A stretch of 64,000 bases of DNA from Stenotrophomonas sepilia. GTDB lineage: Bacteria > Pseudomonadota > Gammaproteobacteria > Xanthomonadales > Xanthomonadaceae. The DNA is taken from positions 62,001-126,000 of the forward strand of contig NZ_LXXZ01000013.1 in assembly GCF_003244875.1 (NCBI RefSeq), read 5' to 3'. Below the pieces are notes generated by a model, which made no database searches, was not told the DNA's origin, and worked only from the letters and a program-made list of their open reading frames with translations. The position numbers and the translations under genes are program-made. Positions within the stretch are counted from its first letter, which is position 1, and each line of letters starts with the position of its first letter. Positions 1-7,290 of the stretch are shown piece by piece.

Positions 1-501
1 GGCGACCTCCGCCTGGAAAGCACCTCCCCGACCATTACCTTCTACGACACCGATCACGGAACGACTCACTGGCTCCACTGTAACGACAACAACCTGGGCT
101 TCCTCGCGTCTAACAGTTTCGCCTGGGCCTGCTTCCGCAACAATAACAACGACTGGCAGTGTCAGAGCAACAGCATTTCCTACGCTTCGGACGCCCGTCT
201 CAAGGAGAACATCGCGCCCATCGCGCGCTCCGCAGTGGACGACTTCTTCACGAAGTTCCGCGTGCGGGAGTTCGACTGGAACGACGAACGGATCAATGAG
301 CTGAACCCCGGCTTCACCTACTCGGCAAAGCATGAGTACGGCGCAATTGCGCAGGAGGTCGAGGAGGTGCTGCCGTACATGGTCTACGAGTCCGAGCACA
401 ACGGGATCAAGACGATCCTATGGGACAAGGCCGTGCCGTTTCTGATCGCTGAAGTGCAAGCGCTTCGCAAGGAAGTCGCCGAGCTGCGGGGAGGTGCCTA
501 A
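1..501 (+). CDS. Tail fibre/tailspike C-terminus with S74 chaperone domain (5' truncated)
   Basis: The reading frame is open from the first base. It holds the intramolecular chaperone signature SDARLKENI, followed by a segment with YGAIAQEVEEVLP and a C-terminal coiled coil ending in LRKEVAELRGG. In this peptidase S74 family the C-terminal domain trimerises, helps the fibre fold and then cleaves itself off. The stop overlaps the next gene's ATG by one base. The N-terminal virion-attachment part lies outside the window. It corresponds in position to T7 gp17. Confidence 0.88.
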   Translation, partial: GDLRLESTSPTITFYDTDHGTTHWLHCNDNNLGFLASNSFAWACFRNNNNDWQCQSNSISYASDARLKENIAPIARSAVDDFFTKFRVREFDWNDERINELNPGFTYSAKHEYGAIAQEVEEVLPYMVYESEHNGIKTILWDKAVPFLIAEVQALRKEVAELRGGA

Positions 502-986
502 TGGCCCTCCCCGGCTCCGGCCCGATCTCCTGGGAAATGATCCGCGCCGAGTTCGGTGGCGGCTACCCGATCTACGCGCACCAGTATTACCGGGGCGCTG
601 GATTGGTGCCCGACGTTCCTGCCAACTACGGCGTACCCACGAGCGGCCCGCTCTACGCCTCGCAGTTCTACAACGCGGTCAAGGCGACGCCGTTCCAAGC
701 GTCGTTGTCGCCGAGCTGGCTGATGGGGAGCTGGCCGCAGAACACCAGCGGCACGATCAGCAGATCGTTCACCGTGAGCTGTTCGGGCGGCACCGGCAAC
801 TACTCGGTGATCTCTCGCACGGTGGACGGTGGCGCTTCGATCTCCGGCAACGGCCTCGGCGGAACCGTGACCGCCTCTGGCCGCAACACTAGCCGTATGG
901 GCACTTTCACCGTAGTCGTCACCGATGGCGTCACGCAGATCACTTTGAGCGGCAGCTACGAGTACAGCTTCGGCACTCCGCTCTAA
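501..986 (+). CDS. Phage tail-associated structural protein
   Basis: 161 residues beginning MALPGSGPISWEMIRAEFGG, an opening often seen in small tail or fibre-associated proteins of podoviruses and siphoviruses. The middle contains the motif YPIYAHQYYRGAG, and the C-terminal half is rich in Ser, Thr and Gly and looks like a beta-sandwich. It starts on the last base of the fibre stop codon, so translation is probably coupled. A role at the fibre is inferred from position only. Confidence 0.55.
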   Translation: MALPGSGPISWEMIRAEFGGGYPIYAHQYYRGAGLVPDVPANYGVPTSGPLYASQFYNAVKATPFQASLSPSWLMGSWPQNTSGTISRSFTVSCSGGTGNYSVISRTVDGGASISGNGLGGTVTASGRNTSRMGTFTVVVTDGVTQITLSGSYEYSFGTPL

Positions 987-1012
987 CGCCCTCACCACCT
1001 ACAGGAGACCTA

Positions 1013-1282
1013 ATGCACGATGAAGTGAAGCTGGTCGGCGCTCTCGCGGGCGTCGGCCTCATCGTGGGCATCGCAAAGATGCTCACGTCGAACGACCCGA
1101 TCACCTGGAAGCAGGCGCTCGGCCGCGCAATCCTCTCTGGCGCTACCTGCCTTGCCGCTGGTGCCATCGTCATTTTCATCCCCGGCGTCTCCTTCGTCGC
1201 CCAGGTCGCGCTCGCGTGCATCCTGGCGTCGCTCGGCACGTCCGCGCTGGAGACCGTACTGAACCGCGTCGTCAACAAGTGA
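1013..1282 (+). CDS. Putative holin
   Basis: 89 residues with a short hydrophilic start and two to three hydrophobic segments (about residues 7-23, 42-60 and 61-80) ending in a basic tail. A strong ribosome-binding site (AGGAGACC) precedes the ATG. It lies between the tail genes and the small terminase, where T7 has its holin gene 17.5. Holins form the membrane lesion that times lysis. The call rests on topology and position. Confidence 0.65.
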   Translation: MHDEVKLVGALAGVGLIVGIAKMLTSNDPITWKQALGRAILSGATCLAAGAIVIFIPGVSFVAQVALACILASLGTSALETVLNRVVNK

Positions 1283-1524
1283 CCGCCCCCAAGGATGCCT
1301 TGGAGCGACTGCACGCCGCAGTCGCGGACAAGCTCGCCGACACCATCGACTCGATGGAGTCGGACGCGAAGGGCCTGGCCTCGATCCTCAACGTGGCCCG
1401 GCAGTTTCTCAAGGACAACGGCATCGACGTTGCGGCCACGCCGCCCGGCTCACCGCTGGGCAAGCTGGCCGACAAGGTGTCCGAGTTCCCGTTCGATCCC
1501 GCTGAGGATGGGCGGCTGAACTGA
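1279..1524 (+). CDS. Small terminase subunit (T7 gp18-like DNA maturase A)
   Basis: 81 residues from a GTG that overlaps the holin stop by 4 bases; T7 gp18 has 89. The helical N-terminal half (DALERLHAAVADKLADTI) and the C-terminal motif FPFDPAEDGRLN are typical of podovirus small terminases, which recognise DNA for packaging. It overlaps the large subunit by one base. The family call depends mainly on size, coupling and position. Confidence 0.7.
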   Translation: MTAPKDALERLHAAVADKLADTIDSMESDAKGLASILNVARQFLKDNGIDVAATPPGSPLGKLADKVSEFPFDPAEDGRLN

Positions 1525-3197
1525 TGGAGGGCATGACGAGCCTCCACGTTCGTCACCCTTTCGAGGACTTCCGCAACTTCGCCTGGTACGTCTGGAAGGA
1601 GCTGGGGCTACCAAGCCCCACTCCGATCCAGTACGACATCTGCGAGTTCCTGAAAACCGGCCCGCGCCGTCGCGTCATCATGGCGTACCGCGGCGTCGGC
1701 AAGTCCTGGGTGACGGCCGCCTACGTCTGCTGGCTCCTCTGGAAAGACCCCCAGCACAAGATCATGGTTGTCTCGGCATCGAAGGAACGCGCTGATGCGT
1801 TCTCGGTGTTCGTCAAGCGCCTGATCGAAACCCTGCCTGAGCTGCAACACCTGCGCCCGCGTCCCGACCAGCGCAACTCGAACCTGGCGTTCGATGTCGG
1901 CCCCGCGCAGCCCGATCAGTCGCCCTCGGTGAAGTCGGTCGGCATCAACGGCCAGCTCACCGGCTCCCGCGCCGACACCATCATCGCGGACGACATCGAA
2001 GTCCCGAAGAACTCCATGACCGTCGTGCAGCGCGAGAAGCTCGCCGAGCTGGTCAAGGAGTTCGATGCGGTGCTCAAGCCGGGCGGCGAGATCATCTACC
2101 TCGGCACTCCGCAGACCGAGGAGTCGCTCTACAACAAGCTGCCCGAGCGCGGCTACGTCATCCGCATCTGGCCTGCGCGCTACCCGAAGGACGCCAAGCA
2201 CCGCCAGGTGTACGGCGACCGGCTCGCACCGATGATCGCTGATGCGTTCGACGCAAACCCCAAGCTCGCCTGGAAGAACTGCGAGAGCGTCCGCTTCTCC
2301 GATGAGGACTTGATGGAGCGCGAGGCGTCCTACGGACGCTCCGGCTTCATGCTCCAGTTCATGCTCGATGCGTCGCTGTCCGACGCCGAGAAGTACCCGC
2401 TCAAGCTGTCCGACCTGATCGTGATGGACGTGGACCGCGAGGTCGCTCCGATCCGCGTGGTCTACAGCAGCGGCCCGGAGTACATCGTCAGCGACATCCC
2501 GTCCGTGGGCTTCACTGGCGACCGCCTGTACCGGCCCATGTACCTCGCCTCGGAAATGGAGGAGTTCACCGGCAAGGTGCTCGCCATCGACCCATCGGGC
2601 CGAGGCGGCGACGAAACCGGCTACGCGGTCGTCGGCATGCTTCGGGGCATGCTCTACGCACGCCGCGCTGGTGCGACCAAGGGCGGCTACGACGACGACA
2701 CGCTGGAGACCCTGGCGCACATCGCACGCGCCGAGAAGGTATCCGCAGTCCTCATTGAGGCCAACTTCGGCGACGGCATGTTCGCCAAGATGCTCTCCGG
2801 TGTCCTGGCGCGCGTGTACCCGTGCTCCATCGAGGAGGTGAAGCACTACGGCACCTCGAAGGAGAACCGAATCATCGACGTGCTGGAGCCGGTGCTGAAC
2901 CAGCATCGCCTGGTGGTCGATGCCTCGATCATCCGCGCCGATCAGAAGTCCGAACAGAAGTACCAGCTGTTCTACCAGCTGACGCGCATCACGCGCGACC
3001 GCGGCGCACTGCGCCACGACGACCGCCTCGAAGCGCTGGCGATGGCCGTGAAGTATTGGGCCGACCAGCTCTCCCGAGACGTGTCCAAGGAGGAGCAGCG
3101 CTACCTGGAGGAGCTGCTCGACCGCGAGTACGCCTCCTTCATCCAGTCCGTGACCGGCCGCGTGCCGTCACCCGACAACTACCTCGACATCCTGTAG
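1524..3197 (+). CDS. Large terminase subunit (T7 gp19-like DNA maturase B)
   Basis: 557 residues, close to T7 gp19 (586). The N-terminal ATPase has a Walker A-like motif YRGVGKSW (about residue 55) and an acidic Walker B segment IIADDIE (about residue 152). The C-terminal nuclease begins at AIDPSGRGGDETG (about residue 352), with further acidic residues downstream. The enzyme pumps concatemeric DNA into proheads and cuts it to length. An alternative ATG lies 9 bases downstream of the chosen start. Confidence 0.93.
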   Translation: MEGMTSLHVRHPFEDFRNFAWYVWKELGLPSPTPIQYDICEFLKTGPRRRVIMAYRGVGKSWVTAAYVCWLLWKDPQHKIMVVSASKERADAFSVFVKRLIETLPELQHLRPRPDQRNSNLAFDVGPAQPDQSPSVKSVGINGQLTGSRADTIIADDIEVPKNSMTVVQREKLAELVKEFDAVLKPGGEIIYLGTPQTEESLYNKLPERGYVIRIWPARYPKDAKHRQVYGDRLAPMIADAFDANPKLAWKNCESVRFSDEDLMEREASYGRSGFMLQFMLDASLSDAEKYPLKLSDLIVMDVDREVAPIRVVYSSGPEYIVSDIPSVGFTGDRLYRPMYLASEMEEFTGKVLAIDPSGRGGDETGYAVVGMLRGMLYARRAGATKGGYDDDTLETLAHIARAEKVSAVLIEANFGDGMFAKMLSGVLARVYPCSIEEVKHYGTSKENRIIDVLEPVLNQHRLVVDASIIRADQKSEQKYQLFYQLTRITRDRGALRHDDRLEALAMAVKYWADQLSRDVSKEEQRYLEELLDREYASFIQSVTGRVPSPDNYLDIL

Positions 3198-3205
3198 GAG
3201 ACCCA

Positions 3206-3397
3206 ATGTCCAACACGCTCGCTGCGTGGCTGATGGCGCTCGCCGCCGCTGCCCTGCTGTACCTGTTCCTGCGCCGCAAGAACGACGACGACAACGACGG
3301 CCCGAGCGCACCCGCGCCGGTAACGCCGTGCGACTGCAACCACGCTCCCTGCTGCCACACCCAGGGCGGCCAGTCGAACCCCTACGCCCCGGTGTGA
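3206..3397 (+). CDS. Small membrane protein in lysis/packaging cluster
   Basis: 63 residues with one N-terminal transmembrane helix (about residues 5-21), then RRKNDDDNDG and a Pro/Cys-rich tail with CDCNHAPCCH. AGGAGACC precedes the ATG, the same ribosome-binding site used before the holin. It lies between the large terminase and the endolysin, where a spanin could be expected, but no lipobox is visible. Its function is unknown. Confidence 0.65.
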   Translation: MSNTLAAWLMALAAAALLYLFLRRKNDDDNDGPSAPAPVTPCDCNHAPCCHTQGGQSNPYAPV

Positions 3398-3840
3398 GCC
3401 AGGCTGTCCAGCTCGCGCGCCCTCTGACGATGAAGTCGGAGGGTCTGCGCCTGGTGGCCTACCTGTGCCCCGCAGACAAGTGGACCATCGGCTACGGCCA
3501 CACCGGCAGTGACGTGAAGCCTGGCCTCCGCATCACCGAGGAACGCGCTGTGGAGCTGCTGGAGGCTGACCTCTCCAAGGCCGCTACGGTCGTCCGTCGA
3601 TACGTGCGCGTGCCCCTCAGCGCGCCGCAGGAAGCCGCCCTGATCGACTTCGTGTTCAACCTCGGCGAGGGCAACTTCGCCAGCTCCACCCTGCTCCGCG
3701 TGCTCAACGCGGGCGACTACGCGGCGGTGCCCGCACAGCTCCGCCGATGGACCAAGGGTCGCGTCAAGGGCGTGCTGACGGACCTGCCCGGCCTCATCGA
3801 CCGCCGCGAGGCGGAAGTCAAACTCTGGAACTCCAAGTGA
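3394..3840 (+). CDS. Endolysin, GH24 phage lysozyme
   Basis: 148 residues from a GTG overlapping the previous stop (GTGA). It shows the lysozyme signature with IGYGHT and the downstream FVFNLGEGNF and LIDRREAE segments. The expected triad E-x8-D/C-x5-T is present as Glu16, Cys25 and Thr31, the E-C-T variant. There is no signal peptide or membrane anchor, so release should need the holin. It cleaves peptidoglycan glycan strands at lysis. Confidence 0.9.
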   Translation: MSQAVQLARPLTMKSEGLRLVAYLCPADKWTIGYGHTGSDVKPGLRITEERAVELLEADLSKAATVVRRYVRVPLSAPQEAALIDFVFNLGEGNFASSTLLRVLNAGDYAAVPAQLRRWTKGRVKGVLTDLPGLIDRREAEVKLWNSK

Positions 3841-4145
3841 CCATCAAGACCATCTACAACCGCGCCAGCGAGCGCCTGGTGCGCGCCTACGAGCGCGCTA
3901 AGGGGTACGTAGCGCTGCGCATTGCCCTCGCCTCGCAATGGCTCCTGGAGCGCCTGCGCGAGACCTCCCGTCGCACCTACACCGGCTGGCTGTTCGTCGC
4001 CGTGTTCCTGGCGCTTCCCTACGTCGTCCTCGGCGGCCTGTGGGAGCACCTGCGGAATGCCGCGGAGCGCCTGTGGGATGACGTGAACGACATCGAGTGG
4101 GCTGCGTTCACCCCGAGCTACTGGCGGGAGCACATCAAGCAGTGA
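3837..4145 (+). CDS. Single-pass membrane protein of lysis cluster
   Basis: 102 residues from a GTG overlapping the endolysin stop by 4 bases. A long basic amphipathic N-terminal half is followed by one strong transmembrane segment (about residues 50-70) and an acidic, Trp-containing tail. The shape could suit an inner-membrane spanin-like or antiholin role, but no family is recognised. The 4-base overlaps on both sides show coordinated translation. Confidence 0.6.
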   Translation: MTIKTIYNRASERLVRAYERAKGYVALRIALASQWLLERLRETSRRTYTGWLFVAVFLALPYVVLGGLWEHLRNAAERLWDDVNDIEWAAFTPSYWREHIKQ

Positions 4146-4594
4146 CCACGCTGGCCTTTGACGGCCGGCTCGTTGCTATCGACTCGCAGGTCACCGCTGG
4201 TGATCTGCGGTACGAGGAGGAGAAGTTCTACCGCACCACCGACACCACCGGGCGCGACCTGGTGGTGTTCGGCGCGGGCACCACTTCCCACATCCAGCGA
4301 GCCGTGCGCGAGCTGTCGGAGGGATTCGACGAACTGACCAAGGGCGAGTACACGATCCTCGTGGTCGGCCTGCGGGACAACCCGGTGGCCTTCTACCACG
4401 ACGGTCTCCCTCTCGACCTCCGGCGCGACTTCCTCGTCGCCGGTAGTGGTGGTGCGATTGCCCTGGCCGCCATGAAGGCAGGCCACAACGCGACCGAAGC
4501 AGTCCTCATGGCCTGCTCGACGGACCTCTACAGCGGTCCTCCGGTGCAGACCTACGACACGGTTACAAAGCGTTTCCTAAAACGCCGGACCTGA
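4142..4594 (+). CDS. Proteasome/HslV-like Ntn hydrolase
   Basis: 150 residues. After loss of the initiator Met, the chain would begin Thr-Thr, as in HslV and proteasome beta subunits. VAIDSQVT matches the block around HslV Asp17 and Thr21, and EEEKF supplies a Lys equivalent to Lys33. The C-terminal block GSGGAIALAAMKAG resembles the HslV GSGG-ALAA region. These are the parts of the catalytic site of threonine peptidases. No HslU-like ATPase is nearby. The substrate is unknown. Confidence 0.7.
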   Translation: MTTLAFDGRLVAIDSQVTAGDLRYEEEKFYRTTDTTGRDLVVFGAGTTSHIQRAVRELSEGFDELTKGEYTILVVGLRDNPVAFYHDGLPLDLRRDFLVAGSGGAIALAAMKAGHNATEAVLMACSTDLYSGPPVQTYDTVTKRFLKRRT

Positions 4595-4615
4595 ACTACT
4601 GGCGCATGGACGCGC

Positions 4616-5002
4616 CTAAACAGGAATGCCGATTTGGCGAGTCCTATCAAGGGCGCTCATGAGTTCTTTGATGCGGTACGGCTTCGGGAGAAAGGTCGCC
4701 CACTGGTGAGCGTCAGGGAGCTGCGGGTTCGGCACCCCGGACGCGAACATGTAGGGAATTCGGTGCGACAGCAGGTAATCGGCGACGGACATTGATGCTC
4801 CGTCCTGCGTCTGGATGTCTAAGATCGCCGCGTGAAATGCTTTCGCCTCTATGCGGTCGAATGCATCGGCAGCGGAGGCGACCACATCGACCTCGTAACC
4901 CTGCATCGCCAGGATTTCCTTCAACATCCCTGAGAGGTCAGGATCATCTTCCATGACCAACAACGAGCCGAGCCGACCCTGGCTGTATGCATCCGTAGCC
5001 AT
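4616..5002 (-). CDS. Receiver-only response regulator
   Basis: 128 residues from the ATG that has GGGAG upstream; a GTG 48 bases further out has no visible ribosome-binding site. The single receiver domain has the acidic pocket Glu18-Asp19-Asp20, phosphoacceptor Asp62 in AILDIQ, Ser88 in FASG and Lys107 in LPKPYR, so phosphorylation should be possible. No output domain or histidine kinase is present. It lies opposite to the lysis genes it converges with, as accessory lysogen-expressed genes often do. Confidence 0.85.
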   Translation of the reverse strand: MATDAYSQGRLGSLLVMEDDPDLSGMLKEILAMQGYEVDVVASAADAFDRIEAKAFHAAILDIQTQDGASMSVADYLLSHRIPYMFASGVPNPQLPDAHQWATFLPKPYRIKELMSALDRTRQIGIPV

Positions 5003-5105
5003 CGCGCGTTCTCCCACGCCTACGTTCCCCAAACGGTTCGTACCGTACACGACGGCCAGTTAAAAGACAGGAAACGACTCTACCTGAAAGTGAACAGTTC
5101 AGCTA

Positions 5106-5438
5106 TCACGCCAATTCTTCATCCTTGAACCACCACATTACAGCCAAGACGACAAACCAAACGATCAGCGGGACGCCAATCGTGAATTCCACGAGTAGGC
5201 CTCTCATGTGCTCGTGCTGCGCGGCCTCAGTCAGTGCAGAATCCAGAATTGGCACCGCATCGGCCACCACGCTGTACGCGGTCGTGTCATCGTTTATGAC
5301 CTCGCGGGTACGTTCGACCAGCTCCCGTGCTGCTCGAAGCTTCGCGTGCTGATATGCGGCGGGCACTCCAGCACAGACCAGCGAGAGGACAGTGACCAGC
5401 GCCGCCAAGCGAATGAGGAGGGTATTGAGCGATGCCAT
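5106..5438 (-). CDS. Two-helix membrane protein, paralogue A
   Basis: 110 residues: an N-terminal hydrophobic helix (about residues 8-28), a helical loop of about 50 residues, a second transmembrane helix (about 85-105) and an acidic end WWFKDEELA. It aligns along its length with the protein at 5654-5983 (GVPAAY/GLPAAY, FxIGVP/LALGIP, W..KDE/W.IKDG). It probably forms a unit with the response regulator. The function is unknown; superinfection exclusion is one possibility. Confidence 0.75.
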   Translation of the reverse strand: MASLNTLLIRLAALVTVLSLVCAGVPAAYQHAKLRAARELVERTREVINDDTTAYSVVADAVPILDSALTEAAQHEHMRGLLVEFTIGVPLIVWFVVLAVMWWFKDEELA

Positions 5439-5521
5439 AGATGCTCGTTGTAATGTCTATGCCAACCGCTAAGTTTATTCGACCACGGAGCACTGGGAGG
5501 GCTTGACAAGGGTGCTATCAT

Positions 5522-5559
5522 AGTAAGACCTAAGTATTACTCTAGCAGGACTATAGAGT
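5522..5559. promoter_or_regulatory. Two overlapping inverted repeats
   Basis: An imperfect 20-bp dyad with arms AGTAA/TTACT (5522-5541) overlaps a second dyad ACTCTA-N9-TAGAGT (5539-5559). Both lie in the AT-rich gap upstream of paralogue A, in otherwise GC-rich DNA. A TTGACA box on the plus strand at 5503-5508 has no convincing partner. This looks like an operator or promoter region for the leftward accessory genes. Confidence 0.4.
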
Positions 5560-5653
5560 TCTATTCATTGGTATTCACCATCAAGTAGAGCTACAGTTCT
5601 CCTATGCACTCCTGGGGTGTTCCTCTGTCCTCCTTGGGTGCCACTGCGGCGGA

Positions 5654-5983
5654 CTAGACCTCCGTCCCATCCTTGATGACCCATAGCACCACGCCCGCAC
5701 CAATCCAAGCGAGCGCCGGGATGCCCAAAGCGAGCTGGAGAAACAGGTTGCGGGAATTGCGGTTGCTGATGAGGTCATTCGTCGCGGCGTCAAACGTCCG
5801 CACCGCCTCATCAACCAACACCTGCGGCGAGGCGTCGTTCTCGATGATCTGCTCGTTCCAGGAACGCAACTCCTCAGCGCTCCTTACGCCGGTCTGAAAG
5901 TACGCGGCAGGGAGTCCTGCGAGCACTAAGGCCAGGACGGTGATCGCGGTAGCGGTTCTTATCGTGTATCGGCGGGCGTACAT
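5654..5983 (-). CDS. Two-helix membrane protein, paralogue B
   Basis: 109 residues from an ATG with GGAGACG upstream. Its layout matches the paralogue at 5106-5438: a helix at about residues 11-30, a loop containing SAEELRSWNEQIIENDAS, a second helix at about 82-103 and the end VIKDGTEV. Longer upstream reading is possible but lacks a ribosome-binding site. The pair looks like a tandem duplication that has diverged strongly. Confidence 0.75.
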   Translation of the reverse strand: MYARRYTIRTATAITVLALVLAGLPAAYFQTGVRSAEELRSWNEQIIENDASPQVLVDEAVRTFDAATNDLISNRNSRNLFLQLALGIPALAWIGAGVVLWVIKDGTEV

Positions 5984-6138
5984 AACGTCTCCTCGAAGTG
6001 ACAGAGGTGGTCGAAAGGTTTGCGGCAAATTTCCGAAGGAGTATCCAACTACTTGGAACGGCGCGATCACCCCCCGTAGGGGGTCGCCCCCTGTAGCGTA
6101 AGGCACGATGCGCCCCCTTCGCGTCACCTGCGGCGTCA

Positions 6139-6341
6139 CCACCTCGGCTAACCTACTGATTCCAAAGGTGAACCACCGGATTAGGTATCCAGTGCCTAGG
6201 CATTCCCATGCGATACCTGGGCAACCTGCGGACATCCGCGCTCAAACGTTCGCGCCTCTGTCTGTCCCTATCTGTCTTTTTGCCCTGACCGCCACGCGTC
6301 CACCTCGGCACCACCTCGGCACACCTGCCTACCACCTCGGC
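6139..6341 (+). repeat. Four direct copies of CCACCTCGGC
   Basis: Exact 10-bp copies start at 6139, 6300, 6311 and 6332. The last three are nearly tandem. They resemble in arrangement, not sequence, the short repeat arrays beside the T7 terminal repeat. Their function is not known. Confidence 0.6.
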
Positions 6342-6511
6342 GCACCCTGCCCCAGCCTATGCCCACCTGCCGCCCACCACGGCCAGCCAATGCGCCGCCA
6401 CGGCCCACGCAAGGCCCGCCACGGGCATCCCTACCGCCCCGCCTATAGAAGCTCCCCACGCGCGCGCTAGGCGCTCCCTGCGACCATCCAAAAATCGTTG
6501 CCATCGGGGTA

Positions 6512-6541
6512 TTGACCGCCATGCAGGGATTGATCTAATCT
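6512..6541 (+). promoter_or_regulatory. Probable sigma-70 promoter
   Basis: TTGACC at 6512-6517 and TAATCT at 6536-6541 are separated by 18 bp. It points to the early genes and would be read by host RNA polymerase, as the T7 early promoters are. Confidence 0.5.
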
Positions 6542-6709
6542 ATACCCGTCGCCAGCAACACGGCGGCAGCGGAAAAGGCGGCGACAGACGTGCGACCGAT
6601 GGATCGACAGCACCTAGAGCTTATCCCGCCAGCACTGAGGACTAGCCCCAAAGGCCCCTAAGCGCACCGCAGGTAACGTCCGGCTCAACCATCCCACTAC
6701 CGGGAGTGA

Positions 6710-6738
6710 TTGACAAACCGGGAACAAACGGGCATAAT
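6710..6738 (+). promoter_or_regulatory. Strong sigma-70 promoter for early region
   Basis: TTGACA at 6710-6715 and CATAAT at 6733-6738 have the ideal 17-bp spacing. Transcription would start about 6745 and run through a leader of about 315 bases, with strong hairpins, into the first early gene at 7061. This is the best promoter match in prophage 1. Confidence 0.7.
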
Positions 6739-6960
6739 GCCCACCATCGAACAACGGCCGCAGGGTGCGGTCGGGACAGTAGGAAAGGGGCAGGCAGGAG
6801 CGCCGCCCACGGCAGAACGCGGGGAGCTGGGAACACTAGCCGCGCCGGGAAGTGTAAGGGCCGATGAAGGCCGCCACGGATACCGGGTCACCGCCAGAAA
6901 GAGCGGGGCCATCTGTACGGGATTCCTAGGCGAGCTGGAGGCGCTCCCGGAAGCTGGCGA

Positions 6961-7039
6961 CGGTCAGATTCCATGCCTTACAAGCATGAGTCTGACCGCC
7001 AAAGCGTCCCTACCGTTGTGATGGGGCGTTTTGGTGGTC
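6961..7039 (+). promoter_or_regulatory. Two mutually exclusive RNA hairpins in early leader
   Basis: Hairpin 1 pairs CGGTCAGA (6961-6968) with TCTGACCG (6991-6998), with an inner ATGC/GCAT stem. Hairpin 2 pairs 6994-7010 with 7023-7039, about 17 pairs including a few G-U, around a 12-base loop. They share 6994-6998, so both cannot form fully at once. The second stem ends 21 bases before the first early start codon. Confidence 0.55.
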
Positions 7040-7060
7040 CGATTCACTGGAGAGCAACCC

Positions 7061-7222
7061 ATGACGATGATCCCGTTTGATATGACCGCCCGCGACTACT
7101 ACGTGGCCGGTTGCATCCGCCGCGGCATCCGCGAGCACCGCGCCCGACTCAACGAGCGGGAGCGCCAGGCGAACAAGAACCGCACCCAAGTTGCGCCTTG
7201 TCCATCCCCCGTTGTCATCTGA
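7061..7222 (+). CDS. Small early protein
   Basis: 53 residues, first gene after the early promoters, with GGAGAG upstream of the ATG. The sequence is basic and largely helical (IRRGIREHRARLNERERQANKN), so a nucleic-acid or protein-binding role is possible. No family is recognised. A terminator-like hairpin follows at 7252. Confidence 0.6.
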   Translation: MTMIPFDMTARDYYVAGCIRRGIREHRARLNERERQANKNRTQVAPCPSPVVI

Positions 7223-7251
7223 TCCCCTTTTGTCAATTCGGTTTTCCACAC

Positions 7252-7281
7252 CCCGCCGACGTGTGACGGCGGGTCTTTTTT
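7252..7281 (+). terminator. Terminator hairpin directly before a gene
   Basis: CCCGCCG (7252-7258) pairs with CGGCGGG (7267-7273) and is followed by TCTTTTTT. The run of T is followed at once by GGAG and the ATG at 7291, so the same stretch serves as the 5' end of the next gene. Confidence 0.75.
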
Positions 7282-7290
7282 GGAGCTACC

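Larger units (their letters stand above)
5984..7060. other. Gene-free control region, possible phage genome-end region
   Basis: No convincing gene is seen over 1.08 kb; frames of 60-120 codons here have poor composition for genes. The region holds a C6/G5 hairpin at 6069-6084, four copies of CCACCTCGGC, two host-type promoters and overlapping hairpins near its right end. In T7 the DNA between gp19 and the first early gene holds the terminal repeats, short repeat arrays and the A1-A3 promoters, so this may be the equivalent in prophage form. Confidence 0.5.

Noticed and set aside
61-70. ACGACTCACT, a 10-base match to the T7 promoter
   Set aside because: It lies inside the coding sequence of the tail fibre, lacks the GGG start context and probably arises from codon use.
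1608-3017. 469-codon antisense frame over the large terminase
   Set aside because: High-GC codon bias on the true strand opens the opposite frame. The terminase has clear ATPase and nuclease motifs.
5503-5531. TTGACA box as part of a plus-strand promoter
   Set aside because: No -10 element is found at 16-18 bp; a rightward transcript from here would run against the accessory genes.
6108-6470. 120-codon plus-strand frame in the gene-free region
   Set aside because: The translation is Pro/His/Arg-rich with no fold-like pattern, no ribosome-binding site is seen, and it crosses the CCACCTCGGC repeats. The same holds for the minus-strand frames here.
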